Shown here: one piece after another, positions 48,341-57,441 of the stretch
Numbering within the stretch: position 1 is the first letter of the stretch
How the letters are laid out: the number at the start of each line of letters is the position of its first letter
Assembly: GCA_964458935.1 (NCBI GenBank)
Contig: CAYWKS010000002.1
Coordinates: forward strand, 122,497-186,496
Length of the DNA: 64,000 bases
Source of the DNA: CAYWKS01 sp964458935
GTDB lineage: Bacteria > Planctomycetota > Phycisphaerae > Phycisphaerales > Zrk34
Direction of reading: 5' to 3'
Notes under the pieces: model-generated
The model's database searches: none
What the model saw: only the letters and a program-made list of their open reading frames with translations
What the model was told of the DNA's origin: nothing
Translations under genes and position numbers: made by a program

Positions 48341-51300
48341 TCAGGCGGCGATCGCCGGTCGCATCAGCTTGCGCAGCACGGCCAGGAGGGTCGCGGGCGG
48401 GTCGAGGTAATTGGCCGGCGGGCGGTAGTACACCGTGCCCGGGGCGTCGTCGGTCGGGGCATCGACCAGCCGCACGCTCCCCGGCGCTTCAGCGAGCTGC
48501 TCGTAGACGGCCCGGACGTGCCTCGTTCGGAAGATCAGGTCCTGCTCCTGTCGGAACAGCGTCTGCACGCCCAGGGCGGTCAGGCCGGCCTTGATCTCGG
48601 CCAGCGCGAGCATGGTCTGAGCCGGCTCGGGCAGCGGCCCGTAGGCATCGGTCAGGGCTTTCTGCACGTCGGCCAGCTCATCGCGGCTGGTCGCGCGGTT
48701 GATGCGGCGGTAGGCCTCCATGCGATGCTTGTCGGAGGGGATGTAGTTGCGTGGGAGGTGGCCGGCGACGCCCAGCTCCAGGTGGGCGTGCGAGGTGGTC
48801 GGCGGGGTCTGGTTCTTGAGCACGGCGGTCTGCTCGGCGAGCAACTGGCAGTACATCTGGTACCCGACCGTGGCGATGTGGCCGGACTGCTCGGGCCCGA
48901 GGATGTTGCCGACGCCGCGGATCTCCATGTCGCGCATGGCGATCTTGAACCCCGCGCCGAGCATGGCGAACTGCTCGATCGCCCGCAGCCGCTTGAGCGC
49001 CACCTCGCTGAGCGTCCGCGTCTCGGGCAGCAGGAGGTAGCAGTAGGCGCGGTGCTTGTACCGCCCCACCCGCCCGCGGAGCTGGTGCAGCTCGGCCAGG
49101 CCGAACCGGTCGGCGTCGGCGATGAACATCGTGTTCGCCGCGGGGATGTCGATGCCGGATTCGATGATGGTGGTGCTGACCAGCACGTCGGCGTCGCCCC
49201 GGACGAACCGCAGCATCACGTCCTCCAGCTCACGGGGCTTCATCTGGCCGTGGCCCACGATGAACCGCGCCTCGGGGACGAGTGCCCGCAGGTCGTTGGC
49301 CAGGTCGTGGATGTTGTGCACGCGATTGTGGACGAAGAAGCACTGGCCGCCCCGGTTGAGCTCGCGGAGGATCGCCCGCCGCACCCGCTCCCGTTCGAAC
49401 GGCACGACCTCGGTGACGATGGCGCGGCGGTCGGCCGGGGGCGTCGACAGCGAGCTGATGTCACGCAGGCCCAGCAGCGACATGTGCAGCGTCCGCGGGA
49501 TGGGCGTGGCCGACATCGTCAGCACCTCCACGGTCACACGGAACCGCATCAGCCTGTTCTTGTGTTCCACGCCGAATCGCTGCTCCTCGTCGACGATCAC
49601 CAGGCCCAGCTCCTTGAATCGCACGTCCTCCGACAGCAGGCGGTGCGTGCCGATGAGCACGTCGACGCGACCGTCGGCGGCGGCCTCGATGATCCGCCGG
49701 GCCTCGGCGTCGCTCTTGAAGCGGCTGATGCTCTCGATCCGTACGGGGTAGTCGGCCATCCGCTCGCCGAAGGTCCGCTCGTGCTGCTCGCAGAGCACGG
49801 TGGTCGGGCAGAGCACGGCGACCTGCCGCCCGCCTTCGACGGCCTTGAACGCGGCCCGCATCGCCACCTCGGTCTTGCCGAAGCCCACGTCCCCGCAGAT
49901 CAGCCGGTCCATGGGCTGCGGCGTGGTCATGTCTCGCTTGACTTCGGCGATCGCCGCGAGCTGATCGTCCGTCTCCTCGTAGGGGAACTCCTCCTCGAAA
50001 CGCGTCATCCACGGCGTGTCGTCCTCGTAGCGGACCCCGGGCATGGACGCCCGCGCCGCCTGCACCCGCAACAGCTCCGCGGCGAGGTCCTTGACGGCCT
50101 CGGCCACCTGCTCCTTCTGCTTCTTCCATCGCTTGCCGCCCAGCTTGCTCAGCGGCGGCCGGCCCGAGAACCCGCCGATGTACTTGCCCACCCGGTCGAT
50201 CTGGCTCGCGGGCACGTGCAGCAGCGCCTTGTCGGCGAACTCGAGCGTGAGGTACTCCTCCGCCGCGTCCTGCTTGTGCATCGTCCGCAGGCCCCGGAAC
50301 ACCGCCACGCCGTGGTCGGCGTGAACCACGTAGTCGCCGACGTCCAGGTCGAAGAACGTCTCGGCCCCGGTCGGGGTCAGCCCGGGCACGCGCCGCAGCC
50401 GCCGCCGCGTCGCATAGCGGTGGAACAGCTCGTGGTGGGGCACGAGCGCGACGGCGGGTGCCTGATCGCCGCCACCGGATTGCCAGATCAACCCGCGGAA
50501 CAGGTAGCCGACCTCGAGCGTGATGCGGTCGGCGGCGTCGGGCGCGTGTTCGAGGATCAGCTCGCCGAGGCGGTCGAGCTCGGCCTGCTTCTGGCAGAGC
50601 ACGACCACGCGATGCGGCGGCTGGGTCCGGTCGCCGCTCGCCATCGCCCCGAGCTCTCTGACGGCCTCGTCGGCCTTCTCGCTGAACGGTTCGAGCTTGG
50701 CCGCGGGCAGATGCAGTTCGCCGCCCTCGCGGGTCGCGCCGAACTGGTTGACCTGGGCGGCGGCGAAGCGGTCAAGGGCCTTGAACACCGTCGGCGGCGC
50801 ATAGATGCCCCGCGCGTCGGTCAGCCGCTCGTAATAGCCGCGGCCCTGCTCGGCGACCTCGAGCGTCTCGGCGACCAGGACGATCGTCTGCTCCGGCAGC
50901 AGCGACCACAGCGCGGTGGTCTGGTCGTCGGACTGGATCGTGTCGGTATCGGCGTTCATCAGCCGCGCCGTTTCGAGGTTGCGCAGGCTGGCCATCGAGT
51001 CCAGGTCGATCTGGCTGATCGCGTCGAGCTGGTCGCCGAAGAAGTCCAGCCGCACCGGCGGGCTGTTGCCGGGGCTGAACACGTCGACGATCCCGCCGCG
51101 GACGGCGAACTGGCCCGGCTGCTCGATGACCTCGACGCGGTCGTAACCGCCGGCGGCGAGCCAGTCGATCAGCGCCCCGGGGCTCAGGTCGTCGCCGGGC
51201 TGGATGCTGCGGACCGCCGCCGCCAGCGCCCCGCTGCGGGGCACGGCCTGCATCAGCGCTTGGATCGGCGCCACCAGGACATCGGGCGCCCCGCCGGCGG

Positions 51301-51622
51301 CGAGCCGGCTCACCACCGCCAGCCGGTCCGCCAGCAGCTCCACCGCCACGTTCGTCTCACCGGGCATCACCTCCAGCGCGGGGAACGCGAGCGTCTCGAC
51401 CCCCTCGAACAGCCCGATGTCCTCCACCGCCTCGTCGGCGTCGTCGAGATGGGCGAGCACGAGCAGCACCGGTCGGCCCGTCCGCCGCGCCACCGCCCCG
51501 GCGACCAGGTGCACGCTCGACCCCCAGGCGCCCGCGGCCAGCAGGCGCCGGCCCGGTTCCAGCCGATTGATCAACGCCCCGATCGCCGGGTCGTCGGTCA
51601 GGTTGTCACGCCAGTCCTTCAT
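48341..51622 (-). CDS. mfd: Transcription-repair coupling factor
   Basis: A 1093-residue helicase-like translocase that removes RNA polymerase stalled at lesions and recruits UvrA. Domain order: UvrB-homology modules (about 1-330), RNA polymerase interaction region (FDLDVGDYVVHADHGVAVFRG at about 445-510), then the RecG-like motor with Walker A CGDVGFGKTE, motif II VDEEQRFG and TRG-type motifs (GRVGRYKHRAYCY; MRDMEIRGVGNILG), and the C-terminal autoinhibitory D7. The start is the ATG at 51622 (MKDWRDNL); the longer open frame upstream is chance. Confidence 0.95.
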   Translation of the reverse strand: MKDWRDNLTDDPAIGALINRLEPGRRLLAAGAWGSSVHLVAGAVARRTGRPVLLVLAHLDDADEAVEDIGLFEGVETLAFPALEVMPGETNVAVELLADRLAVVSRLAAGGAPDVLVAPIQALMQAVPRSGALAAAVRSIQPGDDLSPGALIDWLAAGGYDRVEVIEQPGQFAVRGGIVDVFSPGNSPPVRLDFFGDQLDAISQIDLDSMASLRNLETARLMNADTDTIQSDDQTTALWSLLPEQTIVLVAETLEVAEQGRGYYERLTDARGIYAPPTVFKALDRFAAAQVNQFGATREGGELHLPAAKLEPFSEKADEAVRELGAMASGDRTQPPHRVVVLCQKQAELDRLGELILEHAPDAADRITLEVGYLFRGLIWQSGGGDQAPAVALVPHHELFHRYATRRRLRRVPGLTPTGAETFFDLDVGDYVVHADHGVAVFRGLRTMHKQDAAEEYLTLEFADKALLHVPASQIDRVGKYIGGFSGRPPLSKLGGKRWKKQKEQVAEAVKDLAAELLRVQAARASMPGVRYEDDTPWMTRFEEEFPYEETDDQLAAIAEVKRDMTTPQPMDRLICGDVGFGKTEVAMRAAFKAVEGGRQVAVLCPTTVLCEQHERTFGERMADYPVRIESISRFKSDAEARRIIEAAADGRVDVLIGTHRLLSEDVRFKELGLVIVDEEQRFGVEHKNRLMRFRVTVEVLTMSATPIPRTLHMSLLGLRDISSLSTPPADRRAIVTEVVPFERERVRRAILRELNRGGQCFFVHNRVHNIHDLANDLRALVPEARFIVGHGQMKPRELEDVMLRFVRGDADVLVSTTIIESGIDIPAANTMFIADADRFGLAELHQLRGRVGRYKHRAYCYLLLPETRTLSEVALKRLRAIEQFAMLGAGFKIAMRDMEIRGVGNILGPEQSGHIATVGYQMYCQLLAEQTAVLKNQTPPTTSHAHLELGVAGHLPRNYIPSDKHRMEAYRRINRATSRDELADVQKALTDAYGPLPEPAQTMLALAEIKAGLTALGVQTLFRQEQDLIFRTRHVRAVYEQLAEAPGSVRLVDAPTDDAPGTVYYRPPANYLDPPATLLAVLRKLMRPAIAA

Positions 51623-51762
51623 CGGGGTCGTTGGTCCACGCCGCGCGCACGCGCCAGCCCGGGCGAAGCCGTTTCGCCGGTCATGCACGTTCCCGGCGGG
51701 CCGCGCCCGCCCGCCTCCTGACGAAGCCGGTCCACCGGGAACCGGCGACGGCCAACCGGAAA

Positions 51763-52359
51763 CTACTCGTGTTGTCCCGCGCTGCGATCGATGCGAACGG
51801 CCATCGGCGTCAGCCGGGGGATCGGAACATCGTACTCGACTTCGCCGGCCTGGTCGGTGGTCGGCAGCGGCGTGCCGTGGTCCGCGACGTCTTCGAGCAC
51901 GCGGACCATGGCGATCTCGTCGCAAGCCTCGTGCTTCGGGCAGCGGATACATTCGCCCCAGACCTTCAGGGGCAGCTCGCGGCGATCGACCACGTGGAAA
52001 TCGCACCGCTCGAAGAAGGCCCGCTCGTAGGTCAGGGCGAACACGCGGCGGATGCCCAGCGCCCGCGCCTGCTCGACGCAAGCCTCGACCAGCCGCCGCC
52101 CCAGGCCGTGTCCCCGCGCGTCGCCGCGGACGGCGAGCGAATACACCTCGGCGAGGTTGGCCCACATGATCCGCAGGCCCGCCACGCCGGCGACCCGCCC
52201 GCCCGACGCGGCGACATGAAAATCACGCAGGTGGTCGTACGTCTCGGCCAGGGACCGGTGGATCATCAGCCCGCGCTCGGCGTACTCGTTGATCGTCGCG
52301 ACCATCTCGGGCACGTCCGGCACGGTGGCGATGCGGATTGTCGGGGGCTCGTGCGTCAT
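51763..52359 (-). CDS. GNAT acetyltransferase, short N-acetylglutamate synthase-like
   Basis: A 198-residue GNAT protein with the ArgA-type core: VPDVPEMVATINEYAERGLMIHRS split over the first helices, DFHVAASGGRVAGVAGL, LAEVYSLAVRGDARGHGLG (acetyl-CoA loop), FALTYERAFFERCDF and LPLKVWGECIRCPKHEACDE. The CPK...CDE cysteine signature is typical of stand-alone N-acetylglutamate synthases lacking the kinase-like domain. It would start arginine synthesis. It lies 3 bp downstream of the dihydroorotate dehydrogenase-like gene and is probably co-transcribed. Confidence 0.82.
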   Translation of the reverse strand: MTHEPPTIRIATVPDVPEMVATINEYAERGLMIHRSLAETYDHLRDFHVAASGGRVAGVAGLRIMWANLAEVYSLAVRGDARGHGLGRRLVEACVEQARALGIRRVFALTYERAFFERCDFHVVDRRELPLKVWGECIRCPKHEACDEIAMVRVLEDVADHGTPLPTTDQAGEVEYDVPIPRLTPMAVRIDRSAGQHE

Positions 52360-52362
52360 GGC

Positions 52363-53226
52363 CTACTTGTCCGTCTCACCCCGGGCGGCGAACACCTTGT
52401 CGGCGTGGGCGACCAGTGGCATCAACGGCCCGTGCGTGAAGAGGTAGATCGGGTTCATGGTCTTGGTGCCGACCGCGACATTGGTCGCGCCGGCCTGGGC
52501 GTAGCGGTCGATGTCGCCGGGGCCGGTGATCCCGCCGCCGCCGATGATGGTCAGCTCGTCGGCCGCGGGGCCGGCGAGCGCGCGGACCGCGCGGATGCAC
52601 TGCAGCGACAGGGGCAGCAGGGGCTTGCCGCTCAGCCCCCCCGCCGGGACCGGCAGCGTGTTGCAGCAATGGAACGCCCGCACGCCGGCCTCCATCGCCT
52701 TCTCGAAGAGCAGCGTGTAATTGATCGGCGGCGTCTTCACGATGCACGGCAGGCCCGTTGCCACCGCGTCGGCGAACAGGCCGGCCGGCCAATCGATCTG
52801 GCCGACATTGGGGCAGCTCATGTTCAGCTCCACAGCCAGCGGCCGCGGGGACAGCGCCGCCGCCGCGTCCAGCAGCTTCCGCCAGTCTTCGGCCGTGAAG
52901 CCGTGGATCGAGAGGACCTTGCCGGCCGGATCGACGCGGCCCCGGGCGACGGCCGTCGTGAGGTGATCGATGCCGGGGTTGCGCAGGCCGATGCGGTTGA
53001 CCCACGCCCGCAACCGGGGGTAGTAGCGGACGGTCTTGACGATGCGCCAGGCGCGGCCGGGCCGGGCCGCGGCGGTGAACGTGCCCAGCGTCGCCGTCGC
53101 GCCGGCGGGTTGGATATAGTTGCCGAACGGGGCACTGATCACCAGGGGCCTCAGCCGCGGCGGCGGGTCGTTCGCGGCGGACGGACGCGGCGTGCCGTCG
53201 GTTTGCGGGGTCGGGGCTTGCGTCAT
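52363..53226 (-). CDS. Dihydroorotate dehydrogenase-like flavoprotein
   Basis: A 287-residue TIM-barrel protein resembling class 1 dihydroorotate dehydrogenases: SAPFGNY at the N-terminus, NRIGLRNPGIDH, ELNMSCPNVGQ (the NxSCPN motif), the Lys in IVKTPP, and the FMN-phosphate loop IIGGGGITGPGDIDRYAQAGATNVAVGT. Catalytic Cys placement differs from classical PyrD, so it may act on another substrate. The start at 53226 (MTQAP) is preferred because TATACT ends 7 nt before it; ATG 53232 is the alternative. Confidence 0.75.
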   Translation of the reverse strand: MTQAPTPQTDGTPRPSAANDPPPRLRPLVISAPFGNYIQPAGATATLGTFTAAARPGRAWRIVKTVRYYPRLRAWVNRIGLRNPGIDHLTTAVARGRVDPAGKVLSIHGFTAEDWRKLLDAAAALSPRPLAVELNMSCPNVGQIDWPAGLFADAVATGLPCIVKTPPINYTLLFEKAMEAGVRAFHCCNTLPVPAGGLSGKPLLPLSLQCIRAVRALAGPAADELTIIGGGGITGPGDIDRYAQAGATNVAVGTKTMNPIYLFTHGPLMPLVAHADKVFAARGETDK

Positions 53227-53233
53227 GCTCATC

Positions 53234-53239
53234 AGTATA
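53234..53239 (-). promoter_or_regulatory. -10 hexamer (TATACT) of a leaderless promoter in a divergent gap
   Basis: TATACT on the minus strand ends 7 nt before ATG 53226. The same AT core may serve the divergent zincin gene (TAGAAT, 53238-53243) at a less regular distance. Confidence 0.45.
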
Positions 53240-53254
53240 GAATCATCGGCCGCC

Positions 53255-53671
53255 ATGACTCACGAACCCCAACCGCTGACCGACGCCGAGCGGGATCATT
53301 TCGACCGCCTGTTACAGACCGTGCTGAGCGCCCTGCCCGAGCACATCAGCCGGATGCTGGGCGAGGTGCCGCTCGTCGTCGAGGACTACCCGTCGGACGA
53401 GGTGATGGCATCATTTGACATGGCCTTTCGCGATGAGCTGTGCGGGCTTCACGACGGCGTGCCGCTGACCGAGCGGAGCGTGGAGGACTCGGGCCAGGTC
53501 CCCGACCACATCCTGCTCTACCGCGAGGGCGTGATCGCCAACGCCGCCGACGATACCGGCGAGGTCCACGACCCCGAGCTGCTGCGGCAGATCCGAATCA
53601 CGGTCCTGCACGAGCTCGGCCATCACTTCGGGCTCGACGAAGACGACCTGGCCGCGATCGGGTACGCGTAG
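53255..53671 (+). CDS. Zincin-like metallopeptidase family protein (PF06262-type)
   Basis: A 138-residue small zincin. The active-site helix is VLHELGHHFGLDEDDL (HExxH plus downstream residues), preceded by PDHILLYREGV. Family members are compact, cytoplasmic and mostly uncharacterised; some are linked to toxin or stress functions. Divergent from the dihydroorotate dehydrogenase-like gene (28-bp gap) and convergent to lacZ. Confidence 0.85.
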   Translation: MTHEPQPLTDAERDHFDRLLQTVLSALPEHISRMLGEVPLVVEDYPSDEVMASFDMAFRDELCGLHDGVPLTERSVEDSGQVPDHILLYREGVIANAADDTGEVHDPELLRQIRITVLHELGHHFGLDEDDLAAIGYA

Positions 53672-53683
53672 CGGTCGAGCGGT

Positions 53684-56600
53684 TCATTCGCCGGGCGGCA
53701 CCGGCCGCAGCACGAAAGCGAAGTCCATCGGCTCCACCGGCACCTGGTGTTCGGGCAGGCGGTGCTTGGGCATGTTCGCCACGCCCGCGTGGCGGTAGTC
53801 CAGGTGCAGGTGGACGCGGTCGGTCTTCAGCGGCAGTTGATCGACGTGCGTCGCTTCATGAATCGTCTGTTCGTCGTAGGGGATCGCGGTGAACTCGAAA
53901 TGCGGCCGCTGCGGCGACAGCATGGTCGCGTGAAAGCCGCGGCCCTCGGCGTCACGCAGGCTCATCCACCGAATCCCGCAGCGATTGCCGTACGCCTGCG
54001 GTTGGATGTAGTGCTCTTCACCTTCGCCGACCCGCTTGTCGTACACGCCGACCGGCGCGCCGATGGCGCGGTCGACGTAGTTCTCGTGCGGGCCGCGGCC
54101 GTGCCATGACGTGTGCACGAAGCGGTCATCGATCTCGAACGCCCAGCCGACGCGGGGCAGGCTCTTCATCTCGAATTCCTCGATCCCGGGCAGCGGCCGG
54201 AGCCGGGTGTCGATGACCAGCGAGCCGTCGTCGGTCAGCCCGTAGCGGATCGTCGCGTCGAACAGGTCGCGGTCATCGCCGCGGACGACGCCTTCGACGC
54301 GCAGCCCGCCATCATCCGCCACGGTGTTCTTGACCGCGAGTTGCGCGTCGGGCAGGCCCGCGTGGTCCCACTTGTCGGCGTACGCTCTGGCGGTTCGGCC
54401 CCACTTCTGGATGTCGTTGTCGATGTCGGCGCGCCAGAACGACAACCGCGTCGGCGCCTTGAGCAGTTCCCGGCCGGCGATGGTCCACGAGGTCAGCCGC
54501 CCGTCATCGATACGGATCGCCACGTCGCCGGCGCGGCTCACGCCGTCTTCGAAACGAGCCAGCCGCTCGGGCGCCGCGCCGGCGGGCTCGGCATCCCGCA
54601 GCAAGACCTGCTCGAACGCCACGAGGTGGTCCATCGGGATGCCCGGCACGCTCTGGCGCCGGTTGAACTGGAACGTGATGATCGCCTCATCATCCACGGC
54701 CGGCAGGTCCAGCGCGATCGGCTGGGTGGACAGGGGCTCGGCCGTCAGCATCGGCAGCTTGCCCCGGCCGACGACGCGGCCCCGTTCCTCGACGACCCAC
54801 GACCCGACGAAGTCGGACAGCGGCGTGAAGCGATGACGGTTGACGATCTCGAACCGCCCCGCGGCCGCGTCGACCGCGCGCACGGCGATCGTCTGATACA
54901 CCCGCTTGACCTGCCACAGCTTCGCGGAGCTGGACCGGTCCGGTGGGATGACGCCGTTGATGCAGAAGCTGCCCGAGTAGGTCTTGCCGCAGCGGGCGCC
55001 GTAGTCCCAGAAGGTGCGGCCGCCTTCGGTCATCCGCCAGCCCTGGTCGATCCAGTCCCAGATGTACCCGCCCTGGAGCCTGGGGTGGTCGGGGTCGCGG
55101 AACACGTCCCAGATCTGGGCGAGCTGGCCCCCGGCGTTGCCCATCAGGTGCGTCATCTCCTTGGCCAGGCCCGGGCGATCGATCCGGTGCGCCATCTTGC
55201 GGTAATGCGCCGGGCCGTCGTAGTTCAGATCGCCCCCCACATCGGTCGGCGGCCCGTCGCCGCGGCTGTGGCCATCGTTGTAGATCGGTCGGCTCGCGTC
55301 GCGCCGCTTGGTCCAGTCATACATGACCTGGATGTTGGGCCCGTTGAAGAACTCGTTGCCCAGCGACCAGAGGATCACCGAGGGATGATTCTTGTCGCGC
55401 TCGACGATGCCCTGCATCCGCATCAGGTGCGACTCCCGCCACTCGGGCAACTGCTCGTGGTGGTTCTGCCAATGGTTCTCCATCCCCGCCTCGTCCATGA
55501 CGAGGATGCCCAGCTCGTCGCAGATCTCATAGAACCGCGGGTCGCAGGGGTAATGGCTGGTGCGGACGGAGTTGATGTTGTTCCGCTTCATCAGGGTCAG
55601 GTCGGCGACCATCTCCTCGCGGCCGATCGCCTGGGCCTTGACCTCGTCCCACTCGTGGCGGTTGACGCCGCGGACCTCGATGGTGCGGCCGTTGAGCTTG
55701 AGCTGCGCGTCCTCGATCGTGACGGTGCGGAAACCGGTGTTGCACCCCACCGCCTCCAGCGTCCGGCCGTCCTGCGTCAACTCGATCACCGTGCGGTACA
55801 GGTTCGGCGTCTCGTCGGTCCAGAGCCGAGGGGCGTCGATCGTTCGGCCGGCGTTCAACTCGCCCGTCGCGCCATCGGCGATGGCGTCCGCCGCCGCGAA
55901 ATCGGTCTTCGCTACGACATGGCCGCGGTCGTCGAACAGCGTCGCCTGGATCGCCAGGCCCGGCGCGGTCTGGCCCGACTTGTTGCGCACCGTGGCGGTG
56001 ATGTCCCAGTGGCCCTCGGCGTCGGCGCGGACGTGGAAGTCCTCGATGTACGCCTGCGGCCGCATGCTCAAGAACACGTCGCGAAACAACCCGCTCAACC
56101 TCCAGTGGTCGATGTTCTCGAGGAAGATGCCGTCGCTGCGGCGGTAGACGATGACGGTGATCTGGTTGCCACCGGGCTTGAGGTCCTCGGTCACGTCGAA
56201 TTCGATGGGCAGGTAGGAGCCCTCGGCGTACCCCAGTTCGGTGCCGTTGACGTAGGCGTGCATCGCGCTGCGCGCCCCGCCGAACCCGAGCACGACGCGG
56301 CGGTCGGCCAGGTCCTCGCGCGACAGGTGGACCGTGCGTCGGTAGATGCCCACCTCATCGTTCTCCACACCGATGTCGGAGTTGGCGTAGATCGGCAGGC
56401 CGTGGCCGTGTCGCTGCCAGTTGCCCGGCACAGGCAGCGTGCCCCACGCGCTGTCGTCGAAATCGGGCTTCGCCACGCCATCCGGCACGTCGTCCTTGGT
56501 CTGGACCATGGCGAAACGCCAGGGGCCGTTAAGCAATTGCACGCGGTCGGATTCGAGGTACCGCGCCCGGCGCGCCGCTTCGACCGACGCGCATGGCGTC

Positions 56601-56722
56601 GCCGTTGCATGAAATGGCTCACAGCCGATCCGATTGATGGCCGGGTCGTCGTACGGCTCGGCGAACGCCGTCAACGACAGCACCAGGACCACCAGCCAGG
56701 GCAGGAGAATCACGGGGCTCAT
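53684..56722 (-). CDS. Secreted glycoside hydrolase family 2 beta-galactosidase
   Basis: A 1012-residue LacZ-type enzyme with an N-terminal signal peptide (about 1-21, cleavage after AFA), so it is exported, unlike E. coli LacZ. Order: sugar-binding jelly roll (NGPWRFAMV, PVPGNWQRHG), immunoglobulin-like domain, TIM barrel with RGVNRHEWD, the acid/base Glu in SLGNEFFNG and the nucleophile Glu in LAKEMTHLMGN, and a C-terminal Bgal_small_N domain (SFWRADIDND, HGRGPHENYVDR). It cleaves terminal beta-galactosides. A GAGG site precedes ATG 56722. No transporter or regulator is adjacent. Confidence 0.92.
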   Translation of the reverse strand: MSPVILLPWLVVLVLSLTAFAEPYDDPAINRIGCEPFHATATPCASVEAARRARYLESDRVQLLNGPWRFAMVQTKDDVPDGVAKPDFDDSAWGTLPVPGNWQRHGHGLPIYANSDIGVENDEVGIYRRTVHLSREDLADRRVVLGFGGARSAMHAYVNGTELGYAEGSYLPIEFDVTEDLKPGGNQITVIVYRRSDGIFLENIDHWRLSGLFRDVFLSMRPQAYIEDFHVRADAEGHWDITATVRNKSGQTAPGLAIQATLFDDRGHVVAKTDFAAADAIADGATGELNAGRTIDAPRLWTDETPNLYRTVIELTQDGRTLEAVGCNTGFRTVTIEDAQLKLNGRTIEVRGVNRHEWDEVKAQAIGREEMVADLTLMKRNNINSVRTSHYPCDPRFYEICDELGILVMDEAGMENHWQNHHEQLPEWRESHLMRMQGIVERDKNHPSVILWSLGNEFFNGPNIQVMYDWTKRRDASRPIYNDGHSRGDGPPTDVGGDLNYDGPAHYRKMAHRIDRPGLAKEMTHLMGNAGGQLAQIWDVFRDPDHPRLQGGYIWDWIDQGWRMTEGGRTFWDYGARCGKTYSGSFCINGVIPPDRSSSAKLWQVKRVYQTIAVRAVDAAAGRFEIVNRHRFTPLSDFVGSWVVEERGRVVGRGKLPMLTAEPLSTQPIALDLPAVDDEAIITFQFNRRQSVPGIPMDHLVAFEQVLLRDAEPAGAAPERLARFEDGVSRAGDVAIRIDDGRLTSWTIAGRELLKAPTRLSFWRADIDNDIQKWGRTARAYADKWDHAGLPDAQLAVKNTVADDGGLRVEGVVRGDDRDLFDATIRYGLTDDGSLVIDTRLRPLPGIEEFEMKSLPRVGWAFEIDDRFVHTSWHGRGPHENYVDRAIGAPVGVYDKRVGEGEEHYIQPQAYGNRCGIRWMSLRDAEGRGFHATMLSPQRPHFEFTAIPYDEQTIHEATHVDQLPLKTDRVHLHLDYRHAGVANMPKHRLPEHQVPVEPMDFAFVLRPVPPGE

Positions 56723-56873
56723 GGGCAACCTCACATCGGGGTGACAAATGCAACACGTCGAGCTGCATGCTGGATGGACACAGGCTACCTGTCGAGATTG
56801 CAAGTTACAACGTATGCTGCGGGCTCAGCCGACCGTCGTGCAGCGATGTTGCAGCGGTCCGGCGATGGTGACC

Positions 56874-56879
56874 GATAAA
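56874..56879 (+). promoter_or_regulatory. -10 hexamer (GATAAA) of a leaderless promoter
   Basis: GATAAA ends 7 nt before ATG 56887. Confidence 0.35.
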
Positions 56880-56886
56880 CAGGCAA

Positions 56887-57411
56887 ATGCTGCGCTGGTT
56901 CAGACAGATGGGCGCTTGGGCAGACCGATCGGACCTCGGGGGCTGGGCGATGCTGCTCGCGGGAGTCGGGCTGATCGGCCTGGCGTTGCTGACGCCGACG
57001 GCGCTGCAGGTCGCGCGGTTGCGCGCGGAGCGCATGGCCGCCGAGGCCGAAGTCGCGCAACTATCCGCACACACAGCCAATTACAGGCGTTTCATCGCCT
57101 CGGTCGAGGCGGGTGACCCGGCGCTGATGCAGCGGCTGGCCTGGCACGAACTGCACCTCAAGCCCGCCGGGGCACAGATGGTCGACCTGATCGCCCTGCC
57201 GGCCCAAGCGACCGGTCACGGCGCCAGCTACGAGCCCTGGCTCCGGGCCGTCCACGTCGAACCGGCCGCCGCGGCCGCTTCGGCGTCCCCGACCGAATCG
57301 AAGTTGGTCCGCTGGGCGACGGGCCGGCGGCGGATGGTCCTGTTCATCGCCGGGGGCGTGCTGGTCGGCCTGGGGCTGCTCAGTTCGCTGCGCGACGCGG
57401 ACGAGGACTAG
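56887..57411 (+). CDS. Hypothetical two-TM membrane protein with coiled coil
   Basis: A 174-residue protein. TM1 at about 18-40 (GGWAMLLAGVGLIGLALL), a short coiled coil at about 42-62 (QVARLRAERMAAEAEVAQL), a soluble loop of about 75 residues with Ala-rich linker, and TM2 at about 148-166 (MVLFIAGGVLVGLGLL), then an acidic tail. The N-terminal TM plus coiled coil recalls FtsB/FtsL-like topology but without supporting motifs. It lies 30 bp before dprA, which has its own promoter-like box. Function unknown. Confidence 0.65.
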   Translation: MLRWFRQMGAWADRSDLGGWAMLLAGVGLIGLALLTPTALQVARLRAERMAAEAEVAQLSAHTANYRRFIASVEAGDPALMQRLAWHELHLKPAGAQMVDLIALPAQATGHGASYEPWLRAVHVEPAAAAASASPTESKLVRWATGRRRMVLFIAGGVLVGLGLLSSLRDADED

Positions 57412-57428
57412 GTCCCGCGACAAGCGGG

Positions 57429-57434
57429 TACACT
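57429..57434 (+). promoter_or_regulatory. -10 hexamer (TACACT) of the leaderless dprA promoter
   Basis: TACACT ends 7 nt before ATG 57442. Confidence 0.45.
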
Positions 57435-57441
57435 GGCGGCC

